Part shown: positions 47,711-57,770 of the stretch, one piece after another
How positions within the stretch are numbered: position 1 is the first letter of the stretch
How the letters are laid out: each line of letters starts with the position of its first letter
From: Porphyromonadaceae bacterium W3.11
Lineage (GTDB): Bacteria; Bacteroidota; Bacteroidia; Bacteroidales; Porphyromonadaceae
Length of the DNA: 64,000 bases
Direction: 5' to 3'
NCBI GenBank assembly: GCA_030434245.1
Contig: JAUISX010000001.1
Span: 186,001 to 250,000, forward strand
Made by a program: the position numbers and the translations under genes
Notes under the pieces: model-generated
What the model was told of the DNA's origin: nothing
Database searches by the model: none
What the model saw: only the letters and a program-made list of their open reading frames with translations

Positions 47711-47890
47711 TTATAATGAAAAATATCTGACAAGAGAAATAACACCAAGTATTAGAGACATTGCTCCCACGGTCATAGTAAAAACAAACTTCTTTCCAAC
47801 CTTCTTTTCTTTATTCTTAGTTTTGGCAGATATAACAAAATAATAAATAGAGAAAATAATGAGAAATAATCCGATAATAAGCCTTTCCAT
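47711..47890 (-). CDS. small two-helix membrane protein, unknown
   Basis: 59 residues from the ATG at 47890: a first hydrophobic segment (IGLFLIIFSIYYFVI), a strongly basic loop (KTKNKEKKVGKK) and a second hydrophobic segment (TVGAMSLILGVISLV). The balanced two-helix hairpin form is unlikely to be chance, but there is no family match. A longer version from 47932 is possible. Confidence 0.5.
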   Translation of the reverse strand: MERLIIGLFLIIFSIYYFVISAKTKNKEKKVGKKFVFTMTVGAMSLILGVISLVRYFSL

Positions 47891-48394
47891 AATTATTAAT
47901 ATTATTCTAACATACATTGTGTGTAAGTCCAACAGTCAATACAGCACTAGCAAAATCAAGACCAGTCTTAATACCTCCCTATATGCTTCAAACCGATAGT
48001 TTCTCAAACCTAAAGGAAAATTGAGCACGCTAGGTGCTTTCCTTGCCCATGTGACAAATGCGAGATCTTTTCTCTCAACGTTCAACGAAGTACTTGCGTT
48101 GATTGTACCTAACCTCTGCTGCCGTAATTACGTTCATATTCATCTTTCCATGATATGCACATACCACAAATGTAAGTATAATAATCCTAACTATTGCTTC
48201 TACATTACAAGTACGTTGAGAAGTAATGTTTACAGGCAGTTAGCAAATTCGCATAGATACATTGCAGCAACTTCTGATGATATATAACCGATTACTATAC
48301 TCTATTTTTCTTCCACAGCTATAGACATTCTCAACATAATCATCCTTATGCTGTAATATGTAATAGTATATATAAGCACTATTCATAAAGAAAA

Positions 48395-48422
48395 AGAGAC
48401 AATGCCATCAGACACTGTCTCT
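48395..48422 (-). terminator. hairpin after rpsP
   Basis: AGAGACA pairs with TGTCTCT around a 14-base loop, followed on the - strand by TTTTTCTTTAT. It lies 49 bases after the rpsP stop. Confidence 0.6.
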
Positions 48423-48471
48423 CTCTTTTATACACGTAAGAATCTTCGAAATTGAATTTTTTCTTAAAGGT

Positions 48472-49029
48472 TTATTCTGCAGGAGTTTCCTCTGCTGCAG
48501 GCTCCTCTGCAGATTCTGATTCAGCTTCTGCTTTCGCAGCGGCCTCAGCTTCTGCTTTTGCCTTAGCTTCAGCATCCTTCTTAGCCTGAAGGGCTTCTGC
48601 CTTAGCTTTATTCACTTCACGCTCAGCCTCTAATGCCTTCTTAGCTTCTTCACGCTTCTTAGCTTCTACCTTGCTAACTACAGCTTCAGTTTCAGCCTTA
48701 CGTTCCTTTAGCCAAGCCTCAAACTTAGCCTGAGCTTGTTCTTCTGTAAATGCACCCTTACGTACTCCACCTTGCAAGTGCTTCATCATCATTACTCCCT
48801 CACGAGAAAGGATACTGCGAACAGTATCTGATGGTTCTGCTCCTACATTAACCCAGTACAGAGCTCTATCAAAGTTAAGATCAATTGTAGCAGGATGAGT
48901 ATTAGGGTTATATGTACCTAATGCTTCTACAAACCTACCATCACGTGGTGCTCTACGGTCTGTTACTACAATCTTATAGAAAGGGTAGTTTTTGCGACCG
49001 TGTCTTTGCAATCTAATTACTGTTGCCAT
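48472..49029 (-). CDS. rpsP: ribosomal protein bS16 with long charged tail
   Basis: The bS16 domain is residues 1 to about 85 ([20 protein letters not shown], then [20 protein letters not shown]). The remaining 100 residues form a Lys/Glu/Ala-rich helical tail ending in an acidic [12 protein letters not shown] normal bS16 is 80-90 residues; extended tails occur in Bacteroidota. The rimM-trmD genes that often follow rpsP are absent; it is a single gene here. Confidence 0.95.
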   Translation of the reverse strand: MATVIRLQRHGRKNYPFYKIVVTDRRAPRDGRFVEALGTYNPNTHPATIDLNFDRALYWVNVGAEPSDTVRSILSREGVMMMKHLQGGVRKGAFTEEQAQAKFEAWLKERKAETEAVVSKVEAKKREEAKKALEAEREVNKAKAEALQAKKDAEAKAKAEAEAAAKAEAESESAEEPAAEETPAE

Positions 49030-49148
49030 AACATTATCTATTTATAATAAATGAATTCTTAGCGTCCCACGGTCTCCCGAATCTGGTACTCGACCAAACG
49101 GGGTGAAACGCAGGTGCAAAGGTACGTTATTTTACGGAAATAAACAAT

Positions 49149-50966
49149 TTATTCCTCCACGCATTCCTCTACTACATTTATCGCATAATCCCCTAAGACC
49201 TCGTATTCGTCTAGCATGTCCAGATAATATACGGATTGTTGGTATGGATATAGCTGTGCATCAAGATCCTTAAGGTTTTTAGAGACCAACCTTTTGTACT
49301 TGTTATTCACTTGGCTTTCGAAGTTCTGTGCTTCGATTAGCATATCCTGATGCTTATCTACTTCTTGAAGGACATACATTGTATGCTCCAGAACCTTCTC
49401 CAATAGTTCATGAAGATTATCTAACTGCTCTTGGATTACGGGATGGGTATCGACGCCATCCTCTAATCTACGCCGAATAATTCGAGCCATATTATAGCAC
49501 GAATCGCCCATACTTTCTATCTCACTACCTATCCTCAGATAAGCACTTACATCCCTACGTGAGTCACCACTCAGGTCACCTTCTGAGAGCTTAGTAAGAT
49601 ATTGCACTATCTCTACCTCTACCCTATCACAGATATCTTCATATTTCTGAATACGATCAAAGATGACGTCAAACTCTGACTGGTCTACAACTCTATACAT
49701 GGACTTAACCATGCCAAACATCTCACTTACCTTATTACCATAACTAGTAATTTCTTTATTTACTTGCAGCAAAGAAAGTTCACTAGTAGAGAGCATACGA
49801 GTACTCAAAAACTGTAGATGTGCAAACTCCTTTTTCTGAGCAGCAAGCTTACTAGGCTTGATCACTACTTCACAAATCCTAGCAATGAACGGTACAAACC
49901 ATATCATCAAAAGGCTGTTAGCGACATTGAATAACGTATGAAATAAAGCCAACCCAACACTAACAGAGCCAGCCATTTCTGAGATATCCTTCTGTATTAG
50001 TGCCATCTCTTGATCATAAATGGCTTCTCCACCTGTAATCATCTGAACATCCCCTTTACTATATGTATTATTCAGATCAGCTATAGTCGTGAAGAGTCCT
50101 CGTGGATCTGCACCATCACCGCTAACAATTATATTACAGACAAGGTTAACCAATGGGAAAAAGACACAAAGCACCCATATCACACCAAACACATTAAATA
50201 CAAAATGCGAGAACGCCGCTCTTTTTGCCGCCATATTAGCACTCAGAGCAGCAAGGTTAGCGGTAATAGTAGTACCAATATTCTCCCCTAAGATCATCGC
50301 TGCTGCCATCTCAAAAGGCACCCACCCTTGACTACACATAATAAACGTAATAGCCACAGTTGCACTTGAGGACTGCACAATCACAGTCATGATGGCACCT
50401 ATAAATAAGAAGATTATTACCGATAGGAATCCCATATCAGTGTACTTCTGCAAGAATGCTAAAGCCTCTGGATTAGCCTGCAAGTCAGGCATCGAATCCT
50501 TAAGGAACTGTAAGCCAAGGAAGACCAATGAGAATCCAATAATAAACTCCCCTATTGAATTCCACCTAGGCTTCTTCGAAAATACAAATGGTATCGCTAA
50601 TGCAAGTAATGGTATAGCAAAAGTACTGATATCGACCTTGAAACCTAAGAGAGAAATGATCCAAGCCGTTACGGTAGTACCAATATTGGCCCCCATAATA
50701 ACACTAATGGCTTGCACCAAATTGAGCAAGCCAGCATTTACGAAACTTACAACCATCAACGTGGTGGCTGAAGAAGATTGGATAAGAGCAGTAACTAATA
50801 CACCCGTCAGAACACCCAACACTCTGTGGGAAGTCATGGCTGATAAGATTGACCGCATACGGTCACCCGCAATTTTCTGAAGTCCTTCACTCATGATCTT
50901 CATCCCATAAAGGAATAGACCAAGCGAACCAATTAGGTAAATAAAGTCAAGAATGGAATAATTCAT
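49149..50966 (-). CDS. Na+/phosphate cotransporter family protein with PhoU-like tail
   Basis: 605 residues. The membrane part (about 1-330) has the duplicated PNaS motif QSSSATT (near residue 63) and QSSSATV (near 198). The C-terminal 220 residues are helical and PhoU-like (EYEVLGDYAINVVEECVEE at the end). From the family: sodium-driven phosphate uptake or export. It is 52 bases after hflX on the same strand. Confidence 0.9.
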   Translation of the reverse strand: MNYSILDFIYLIGSLGLFLYGMKIMSEGLQKIAGDRMRSILSAMTSHRVLGVLTGVLVTALIQSSSATTLMVVSFVNAGLLNLVQAISVIMGANIGTTVTAWIISLLGFKVDISTFAIPLLALAIPFVFSKKPRWNSIGEFIIGFSLVFLGLQFLKDSMPDLQANPEALAFLQKYTDMGFLSVIIFLFIGAIMTVIVQSSSATVAITFIMCSQGWVPFEMAAAMILGENIGTTITANLAALSANMAAKRAAFSHFVFNVFGVIWVLCVFFPLVNLVCNIIVSGDGADPRGLFTTIADLNNTYSKGDVQMITGGEAIYDQEMALIQKDISEMAGSVSVGLALFHTLFNVANSLLMIWFVPFIARICEVVIKPSKLAAQKKEFAHLQFLSTRMLSTSELSLLQVNKEITSYGNKVSEMFGMVKSMYRVVDQSEFDVIFDRIQKYEDICDRVEVEIVQYLTKLSEGDLSGDSRRDVSAYLRIGSEIESMGDSCYNMARIIRRRLEDGVDTHPVIQEQLDNLHELLEKVLEHTMYVLQEVDKHQDMLIEAQNFESQVNNKYKRLVSKNLKDLDAQLYPYQQSVYYLDMLDEYEVLGDYAINVVEECVEE

Positions 50967-51018
50967 TTTCCTGTACTAGTAAATTATCTATATAACCTAT
51001 GTTAATACTCTTCCTTAC

Positions 51019-52266
51019 TCATTCACTTCCCTCATCATCTACCAGATGATCATAGGTCTGAAAAAGGAAGTCATTATATGGGAAACGAGTAATATGTATC
51101 TCCTTCACCCTCTCATACAAGATGGATTTTAATTCTTCTACTCCTTCACCTGTTTTGGCGGATATAAAAAGCACATCCAAGACACCATCAGGCTTATTAG
51201 CCATCCAGGTCTGCTGCATCTCTTCTAACGTAATATTTTCTTTTGTTCGTGGAGTTAGGTCGTCCTCATCCTTTTCTTCAAAGGTAAAGGCATCTACCTT
51301 ATTAAAGAGCAAGATAGTCGGTTTCTTCTCATCTCCTATAATATCACTTAGTGTCTCCTTGACCACATTAATCTGATCCTCAAAATTCTCGTGAGAAACA
51401 TCCACCACATGTATAAGGAGGTCAGCTTCGCGAACCTCATCAAGTGTGGACTTAAAAGATTCGATAAGCTCAGTAGGCAGTTTTCTAATAAACCCTACAG
51501 TATCAGAAAGAAGGAAAGGAAGGTTCTTGATAACAACCTTTCGGACTGTGGTGTCAAGTGTAGCGAACAGCTTATTTTCGGCAAAGACATCACTCTTAGA
51601 AAGTAGATTAAGGATGGTGGACTTACCCACATTAGTATATCCCACGAGTGCCGCACGAACCATATTCCCCCTATTACTTCTCTGAGTTCGCTTCTGCTTA
51701 TCTATCTTCTTCAGTTCATCCTTAAGTGCCGAGATCTTATTCAGCACGATTCGCCTATCCGTCTCCAACTGAGTTTCACCAGGGCCTCGCATATTAGTTC
51801 CACCTCCACGCTGACGGTCCAAGTGGGACCAAAGCCTCGTAAGCCTAGGCAATAAATAATTGTACTGGGCTAGCTCCACCTGAGTTTTGGCATAAGCGGT
51901 CTGAGCACGAGCGGCGAAAATATCTAAAATCAATGCGGTCCGATCTAGGATCCTCACTTTCAATTCTCTCTCAATGTTTCTTAGCTGATTCGGCGATAAC
52001 TCATCATCAAAAATAACGGTGCCAATCTCATCCTCTTCGATTTGATCAGCAATCTCCTGCAGCTTACCCTTGCCAATAAATGTAGCCGTATTAGGAGTAT
52101 CCAACTTCTGAGTAAAGGATTTAACTGTCTGAATATTTGCAGTATGTGCCAAAAAAGCCAATTCCTCCAGATACTCTTCTACCTCTGCCTCTTTCACATC
52201 GGGAGTAATAATCCCGACAATGTAGGCTCTATCAGTAGCAGCATCTGTCTTAATAAAATCTTTCAT
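51019..52266 (-). CDS. hflX: GTPase HflX
   Basis: Ribosome-splitting heat-shock GTPase. The N-terminal HflX domain carries the family linker GGGTNMRGPGETQLETDRR (near 154). The G domain has GYTNVGKST (G1), DTVGFIRKLP (G3) and NKVD (G4). The 415-residue length is typical. A TAACTTTG element lies 27 bases upstream. Confidence 0.94.
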   Translation of the reverse strand: MKDFIKTDAATDRAYIVGIITPDVKEAEVEEYLEELAFLAHTANIQTVKSFTQKLDTPNTATFIGKGKLQEIADQIEEDEIGTVIFDDELSPNQLRNIERELKVRILDRTALILDIFAARAQTAYAKTQVELAQYNYLLPRLTRLWSHLDRQRGGGTNMRGPGETQLETDRRIVLNKISALKDELKKIDKQKRTQRSNRGNMVRAALVGYTNVGKSTILNLLSKSDVFAENKLFATLDTTVRKVVIKNLPFLLSDTVGFIRKLPTELIESFKSTLDEVREADLLIHVVDVSHENFEDQINVVKETLSDIIGDEKKPTILLFNKVDAFTFEEKDEDDLTPRTKENITLEEMQQTWMANKPDGVLDVLFISAKTGEGVEELKSILYERVKEIHITRFPYNDFLFQTYDHLVDDEGSE

Positions 52267-52293
52267 CTAACTTTTGCTTTTTATAATTGATGT

Positions 52294-52301
52294 CAAAGTT
52301 A
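52294..52301 (-). promoter_or_regulatory. -7 element of hflX
   Basis: TAACTTTG on the - strand, 27 bases before the hflX ATG; fits TAnnTTTG. No well-spaced TTTG seen. Confidence 0.45.
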
Positions 52302-53012
52302 CCCAAAAACAACCACTCTATAAAAGATAATTCAGTCAATTTCACACAGATTCTCTCCAACACCAAAATGGTAATGATGAGTTGAGGACGATACAAAAGC
52401 AGAAAAACTTTCTTGAAAAGCGTACAATTTGTTCTATCTAAAAAAAAAGATACAGCTAACGAATTGACAGTGACACTTCGAGTAAAGGGTTCACGTGAGT
52501 GTCAAAATTCTTCCTATAGGAAACAGATCTTCTTCTCATATAAAAAATATTTTTTTCTTATGAGAACGATTTCTCTTTCATATAACTAAAATTTCCCCCA
52601 CCTATTATAGGTCAAAGCAAACTCTTTCATTACGTTTTAATATGATCTCCTTACGCCTTTGGATCAGCACCTTACCCCTATTACACACAATTATAGTGCC
52701 AGTCCGAACGCCAACATCAAAATAAGCTTACGAATGGGAAGAATTGTAACACTCATGTGGACTGTTATCAATACGTTAGACAAAGCGATTTTGGTACAAA
52801 TAAGGGCTTACTTAGAAAGACTTTATCTTTACCATGAAGCCCGATAAAAAGTACCAAGAAACCCTTTGATAAAAAATCAATGGATGAGTAGCAGAACATA
52901 TTCAATATTTTCTGGTACGTCAGCCCTGGATTGATCGGTTTATCATCGTAATGATAAAAAGAAAATGGGTATCTTTGAAGTAAAATATTTTGGATTAAAT
53001 ATGACATAATAC
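52302..53012. other. gene-free gap of about 700 bases
   Basis: Holds repeat copy C. Two opposed short frames (52659-52847 and 52768-53022) overlap each other and neither has features that support a gene. Confidence 0.55.
52508..52639 (+). repeat. dispersed intergenic repeat, copy C
   Basis: TTCTTCCTATAGGAAACAG, then CTTCTTCTCATATAAAAAAT with TTTTCTTATGAGAACG, TTTCATATAACTAAAATTTC, and a CATTACGTTTTAA end. Same block order as copies A and B. Confidence 0.75.
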
Positions 53013-54206
53013 ATGCATTCATTTAAGGACAAGCATAAACTGGGAAAAGACCCTCATGATTTCTTCCCCTCGCCATTGCCCACTCCTGCCTATGTGCAGG
53101 TGGAGTCACAGCTGAGAGCCAATCTTGAACGAATTAAGAGCGTTGCAGATCAGACTGGTGTTGAGATTATACTAGCTTTCAAGGCGTACGCACTATGGAA
53201 AGTATTCCCGATCTTCAGAGAGTACATCTCTTGCTCCACAGCCAGCTCTCTTAATGAAGCTCGAATGGGGCTCGAAAAGATGGGAAACCGTACCCATACC
53301 TATGCCCCTATATTTAAGGACTCCGAGTTTGATGAGATGATGCGATGTAGCTCTCATATTGTATTTAATACCCCGAAGCAATTTGAGAAGTTTTACCCTC
53401 GGGTGAAAGCTTATACAGATTATCCAATAGAATGTGGAATTAGGATAAACCCTGAGTATAGTGAGATAGAGACTGACCTATATAACCCTGCCGCACCTGG
53501 CTCTAGAATGGGGACGATTTTATCTCAAATGCCCGAGAAATTGCCTGACGGGGTGACAGGGCTACATTTCCACGTTCACTGTGAGAGCTCCTCCTATGAA
53601 TTGGAAAGGAGCCTGAGGGTGATTAGCTCAAAGTTTGACCATCTACTTCGCCAGGTCAAGTGGCTTAATATGGGGGGTGGTCACTTGATGACACGTCAGG
53701 ATTATGATATAGATCACCTTATCAAGGTACTGAATGAGTTCAAATCCAAATACCCTCATCTGCATATCATCCTTGAGCCCGGCAGTGCTTTTGCATGGGA
53801 GACGGGATACTTGGTGACTAGGATAGAGGACATAGTGGAGAATCATGGGATTTCCACATTGATGATGGATGCCTCTTTCACCTGTCATATGCCTGATTGT
53901 CTAGAGATGCCCTATCAACCAGCTATTCGTGGTGCGTCTAAGGAGAGGACCGAAGATCACAAGTATGGGTATCGCATAGGAGGGAATAGTTGCTTGAGTG
54001 GAGATGTCATGGGGGATTGGTATTTCAAAGAAGCACCAGAGATAGGAGACCTACTGATCTTTGAGGATATGGTGCATTATACCACCGTGAAAACAAATAT
54101 GTTCAATGGCATCCAGCATCCCTCACTATACTTAGAACGGATGGATGGATCAATGGAGCTTATGAGAGAGTATTCCTTTGAGGACTACTTAAATAGAATG
54201 TGCTAG
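53013..54206 (+). CDS. nspC: carboxynorspermidine decarboxylase NspC
   Basis: Fold-III PLP decarboxylase of polyamine synthesis (carboxy(nor)spermidine to (nor)spermidine). The PLP lysine is in ILAFKAYALW (near 54). GLHFHVHCESSSYELE, WLNMGGGHLMTRQDYD and EPGSAFAWETGYLV are family stretches. 397 residues. The partner carboxyspermidine dehydrogenase is not in the window. ftsY follows after 32 bases. Confidence 0.93.
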   Translation: MHSFKDKHKLGKDPHDFFPSPLPTPAYVQVESQLRANLERIKSVADQTGVEIILAFKAYALWKVFPIFREYISCSTASSLNEARMGLEKMGNRTHTYAPIFKDSEFDEMMRCSSHIVFNTPKQFEKFYPRVKAYTDYPIECGIRINPEYSEIETDLYNPAAPGSRMGTILSQMPEKLPDGVTGLHFHVHCESSSYELERSLRVISSKFDHLLRQVKWLNMGGGHLMTRQDYDIDHLIKVLNEFKSKYPHLHIILEPGSAFAWETGYLVTRIEDIVENHGISTLMMDASFTCHMPDCLEMPYQPAIRGASKERTEDHKYGYRIGGNSCLSGDVMGDWYFKEAPEIGDLLIFEDMVHYTTVKTNMFNGIQHPSLYLERMDGSMELMREYSFEDYLNRMC

Positions 54207-54238
54207 AATATAATACAATTTGATATAAAAAGTTAGAT

Positions 54239-55198
54239 ATGGGATTTTTCAAAATTTTCTCAAAGGAGAAAAAAGAGACTTTAGATAGTGGTCTTGAAAA
54301 GACGAAGCAGTCATTTTTTGACAAGCTATCACGTTCTGTTGCAGGTAAGTCAAAGGTGGACGATGATATACTTGACGAACTAGAGATGATGCTTGTCTCA
54401 AGCGATGTGGGAGTAGATACTACACTAAAAGTCATCAAGCGAATAGAGGATCGTGTTGAGCGTGATAAGTACGTGAGTACGAGTGAACTCAATCGAATCC
54501 TTCGTGAAGAAATAGCTGCACTCTTAGCTGAAAATAACACCAAAGACGGGACCTCCTTTAGTATAGAGAATGAGAAAAAACCGTATGTCATTATGGTGGT
54601 TGGCGTTAACGGAGTGGGTAAAACAACCACCATCGGAAAGTTAGCATACCAATTCAAGGAGAGCGGGTACAAAGTGGTTTTAGGTGCAGCGGACACCTTT
54701 AGGGCTGCAGCGGTTGAGCAATTGGTGATATGGGGTGAGCGTGTAGGCGTTCCAGTCATTAAGCAGGATATGGGATCAGATCCAGCATCCGTGGCATTTG
54801 ATACCGTACAGCATGCAACTGCTACAGGTGCGGACATCGTATTGATTGATACCGCAGGCCGACTCCATAATAAGGTTGGTCTCATGAATGAGCTTACCAA
54901 GATTAAGAACGTAATGGCTAAGGTTCATCCTGAAGCTCCTCAGGAGGTCCTCTTGGTACTGGATGGCTCTACGGGGCAAAACGCTTTTGAGCAAGCAAAG
55001 CAATTCACTGCCGCAACAGATGTAACCGCTATGGCTATTACCAAACTAGATGGGACTGCTAAGGGTGGTGTGGTGATTGGCATTTCAGACCAATTCAAGA
55101 TACCGGTAAAGTATATTGGACTGGGCGAGAAAATGACAGATCTACAGCTCTTCAATAAGCAGGAGTTTGTCGAGTCTCTATTTAGTGAAAAGAAATAA
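54239..55198 (+). CDS. ftsY: signal recognition particle receptor FtsY
   Basis: SRP receptor GTPase that docks ribosomes at the membrane. Very short N-terminal membrane-binding part (MGFFKIFSKEKKE), then the NG domain: GVNGVGKTTTIGKLA (G1, near 121), ADTFRAAAVEQL, DTAGRLHNK and TKLDGTAKGG. 319 residues. It lies 3 bases before rimO. Confidence 0.96.
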   Translation: MGFFKIFSKEKKETLDSGLEKTKQSFFDKLSRSVAGKSKVDDDILDELEMMLVSSDVGVDTTLKVIKRIEDRVERDKYVSTSELNRILREEIAALLAENNTKDGTSFSIENEKKPYVIMVVGVNGVGKTTTIGKLAYQFKESGYKVVLGAADTFRAAAVEQLVIWGERVGVPVIKQDMGSDPASVAFDTVQHATATGADIVLIDTAGRLHNKVGLMNELTKIKNVMAKVHPEAPQEVLLVLDGSTGQNAFEQAKQFTAATDVTAMAITKLDGTAKGGVVIGISDQFKIPVKYIGLGEKMTDLQLFNKQEFVESLFSEKK

Positions 55199-55201
55199 CG
55201 A

Positions 55202-56494
55202 ATGAGAAAAAACAGAGTCAATGTCATTACCATGGGCTGCTCTAAGAATCTTATTGATTCGGAGCTCCTCATGCGTCAATTTGCAAAGCATGGCTATCAG
55301 GTAGAGCATGACGCTGATCAGCCAAGTGGTGAGATTGTGGTCATCAATACATGTGGCTTCATAGAGTCAGCACGTGAAGAGTCTATCAATACTATATTAG
55401 AACTCGTCGCGGCTAAAAAAAGTGGGGATATCGGTCAGCTCTATGTGATGGGTTGCCTAAGCGAGAGGTACATGTCAGAGCTTCAAGAGGAGATCCCTGA
55501 AGTCGATAAATTTTATGGCAAGTTCAATTGGAAAGAGTTACTATCCGATATAGGCAAAGCGTACCACACGATGCCAGCTGATGCACGATTTCTATCGACA
55601 CCTGAGCATTATGCCTTTGTCAAAGTATCTGAAGGGTGTGATCGCCAATGTGCATACTGCTCCATCCCTCTAATGACAGGGAAGCACGTATCCCGTCCCA
55701 TGGAGGAAATCGTAGAGGAAGTCAGAGGACTAGCACAGCAGGGGGTCAAGGAGCTACAATTGATCGCACAAGATCTTACCTACTATGGTCGTGAGCTATA
55801 CAAAAAGCCTATGATCGCAGACTTAGTAAGAGAGTTATGTAAGGTGGAGGGTATAGAGTGGATTAGGTTACATTACGCATACCCCAACTCCTTCCCATTT
55901 GAATTACTTACAGTCATTCGCGAGGAACCTAAGGTATGTAAGTATCTTGATATTGCGTTACAGCACATTAGCAATAATGTCTTGGATAAGATGAGAAGAC
56001 ATGTTACGGCAGAAGAGACCTACTCGCTCATCGAACGAATTCGGAGAGAAGTACCTGGAATATACCTGAGGACAACCCTCATGGTAGGCCATCCAGGCGA
56101 AACGGAGGAGGATTACCAAGAGCTCTTGGATTTTGTCAGGAAAGTGAGATTCGAGCGGATGGGTGCATTCATGTACTCTCATGAAGAAGGAACCTTTGGC
56201 TATAAGCATTACGAAGACGACGTCCCAGCTGAAACAAAGCAAAGGAGGTTGGACGAGCTCATGGCTCTACAAGAAGAAATAGCTTTTAGCCAAGTTGAGT
56301 CATTAGTAGGCAGTACTGCCAGAGTGATCATTGATCGAGAGAGCGGTGACTACTTCATTGGTCGAACTGAGCATGACTCACCAGATGTGGACCCTGAAGT
56401 TTTGGTAAAGGGAGAGGACCTGGAAATTGGCCAATTTTACAATGTGCGAATAGTAGAAGCACTAGGGTATGACACGGTAGCGGAATTAATATGA
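55202..56494 (+). CDS. rimO: ribosomal protein uS12 methylthiotransferase RimO
   Basis: Radical SAM enzyme that methylthiolates Asp of uS12. N-terminal UPF0004 domain with MGCSKNLIDSELL, NTCGF and MGCL cysteines; radical SAM motif CDRQCAYC (near 147); C-terminal TRAM domain. 430 residues. The last 4 bases overlap the start of the HU/LysM gene, as in other Bacteroidota. Confidence 0.96.
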   Translation: MRKNRVNVITMGCSKNLIDSELLMRQFAKHGYQVEHDADQPSGEIVVINTCGFIESAREESINTILELVAAKKSGDIGQLYVMGCLSERYMSELQEEIPEVDKFYGKFNWKELLSDIGKAYHTMPADARFLSTPEHYAFVKVSEGCDRQCAYCSIPLMTGKHVSRPMEEIVEEVRGLAQQGVKELQLIAQDLTYYGRELYKKPMIADLVRELCKVEGIEWIRLHYAYPNSFPFELLTVIREEPKVCKYLDIALQHISNNVLDKMRRHVTAEETYSLIERIRREVPGIYLRTTLMVGHPGETEEDYQELLDFVRKVRFERMGAFMYSHEEGTFGYKHYEDDVPAETKQRRLDELMALQEEIAFSQVESLVGSTARVIIDRESGDYFIGRTEHDSPDVDPEVLVKGEDLEIGQFYNVRIVEALGYDTVAELI

Positions 56495-57759
56495 AGGGGT
56501 TGAATCAGATAGAAAGAGAAGCGAATACACTATTAACATCGGCATTACAGGAGCAGAATAGTGTCACTATCCCAGCTATTGGGAAGTTCCAACCACTCTT
56601 CCACCCTGAATATATTCTAATAGATGAGGGAGCTAATGAATCTTCTAGAAAGCTGATTCCACCACATATATCCCTCTCCTATACCCCTTCAGAATACATA
56701 TTACAGCACAGACATTATACAACGATAGACTTCACTCCTCCGCTTGAATATTTTGATACAGCCTTTATCTCTAATCTTTCCGACCTCTACGAGCATGATG
56801 AAGCTGAGGTAACATCATGCCTAACGGATCATCTTAGAGAACTTTTGACAGACTTATTTAGAGGACGGAGAACCACTCTTTTAGAGCTCGGAGACTTATA
56901 TATAACAGAGGAGGGTGATAACAACCTGCTCATTAATTTTGTAGCCAGTGAGGAGATACTAAAATCTCTAAATTTTGTTTTCTCTGCGTACCAGCCTGTA
57001 GAAATCAATCCATCTGTAACCTATCCAGACACAGAAATAAGAACAGAGATTCACGAGGATAAGGTTATTCAAGTATCTATACCAAAAGAAGAGAAAAAAG
57101 CTCCTGTAATAGAGCAGCCACTGGAACCGCAGGTAATATCATCTGAGAATGATGAGGATGAGAAAAAGCCAGAAGAGGTATCTCCCCTACCCCAATTATC
57201 TTCTGATAGTATCCCCACAGACGCAGAGAACGCTAGAGTGGATGATATGGACTCAAAGAGAGACAAAAAGCGGAGAAAGAGCAGGCTATTTATTTTAGTA
57301 GGACTGGGCCTCTGCATTATGTGCATAGGAATATTTCAGTTTTACCAAAATAAAAAGCATAGAGTCATTGAGGATAATCAAACTATTGCGACCATAGAGA
57401 AAGAGGACACCGAGTCTGCACCTCTTGTTGATATAGAGACACCAAATGAGGTTCCCCCTCTAGACAAGATTATAGTGGAGCACGGAACCACTCTTGCTAA
57501 GCTATCAAGGGCTTACTATGATAATAATAGCTTCTTTTGGGTATATATCTATATTGCTAATCACGATAAGATTGAGGATCCAGATAATTTGGAAATTGGT
57601 CAGCAGTTAATAATACCATCTCTAAGTAAGTATAATCTTTATAGTGATCCAAAACGAGCTAACCAAGAAGCTAAGGAATGGGCTTCGTTGATTCTACTGA
57701 ACACATTTACTTCCTACGAAGAACAGAGGCCGACGTTGCCGATGAATAAAAACGACTAA
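56491..57759 (+). CDS. HU-like / transmembrane / LysM protein
   Basis: 422 residues. An HU- or CCDC81-like N-terminal domain (about 1-160, with NSVTIPAIGKFQP), an acidic, Pro-rich linker (180-255), one membrane helix (about 265-285, LFILVGLGLCIMCIGIFQF) and a periplasmic LysM domain (about 330-375: VEHGTTLAKLSRAYY with NLEIGQQLIIPSL). The layout suggests a link between a cytoplasmic HU-type domain and peptidoglycan. It overlaps rimO by 4 bases and is co-transcribed with it. Function not known; DNA binding is not shown. Confidence 0.8.
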   Translation: MKGLNQIEREANTLLTSALQEQNSVTIPAIGKFQPLFHPEYILIDEGANESSRKLIPPHISLSYTPSEYILQHRHYTTIDFTPPLEYFDTAFISNLSDLYEHDEAEVTSCLTDHLRELLTDLFRGRRTTLLELGDLYITEEGDNNLLINFVASEEILKSLNFVFSAYQPVEINPSVTYPDTEIRTEIHEDKVIQVSIPKEEKKAPVIEQPLEPQVISSENDEDEKKPEEVSPLPQLSSDSIPTDAENARVDDMDSKRDKKRRKSRLFILVGLGLCIMCIGIFQFYQNKKHRVIEDNQTIATIEKEDTESAPLVDIETPNEVPPLDKIIVEHGTTLAKLSRAYYDNNSFFWVYIYIANHDKIEDPDNLEIGQQLIIPSLSKYNLYSDPKRANQEAKEWASLILLNTFTSYEEQRPTLPMNKND

Positions 57760-57770
57760 ATCGTATTCTT

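Larger units (their letters stand above)
47514..48471. other. sparse region of about 960 bases
   Basis: Contains the weak hairpin, one possible small membrane protein (47711-47890, - strand) and the rpsP terminator. I see no other supported gene; the + strand frame at 48021-48287 has no recognisable features. Confidence 0.5.

Noticed and set aside
50389-50880. 163-residue open frame on the + strand
   Set aside because: Antisense to the Na/Pi cotransporter gene, which has clear PNaS motifs.
52659-53022. Two opposed short frames before nspC
   Set aside because: They overlap each other, have no ribosome-binding site worth noting and no recognisable protein features.
54160-54900. 246-residue open frame on the - strand
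   Set aside because: Lies antisense to ftsY; low-complexity Ser/Thr-rich translation and no features of its own.
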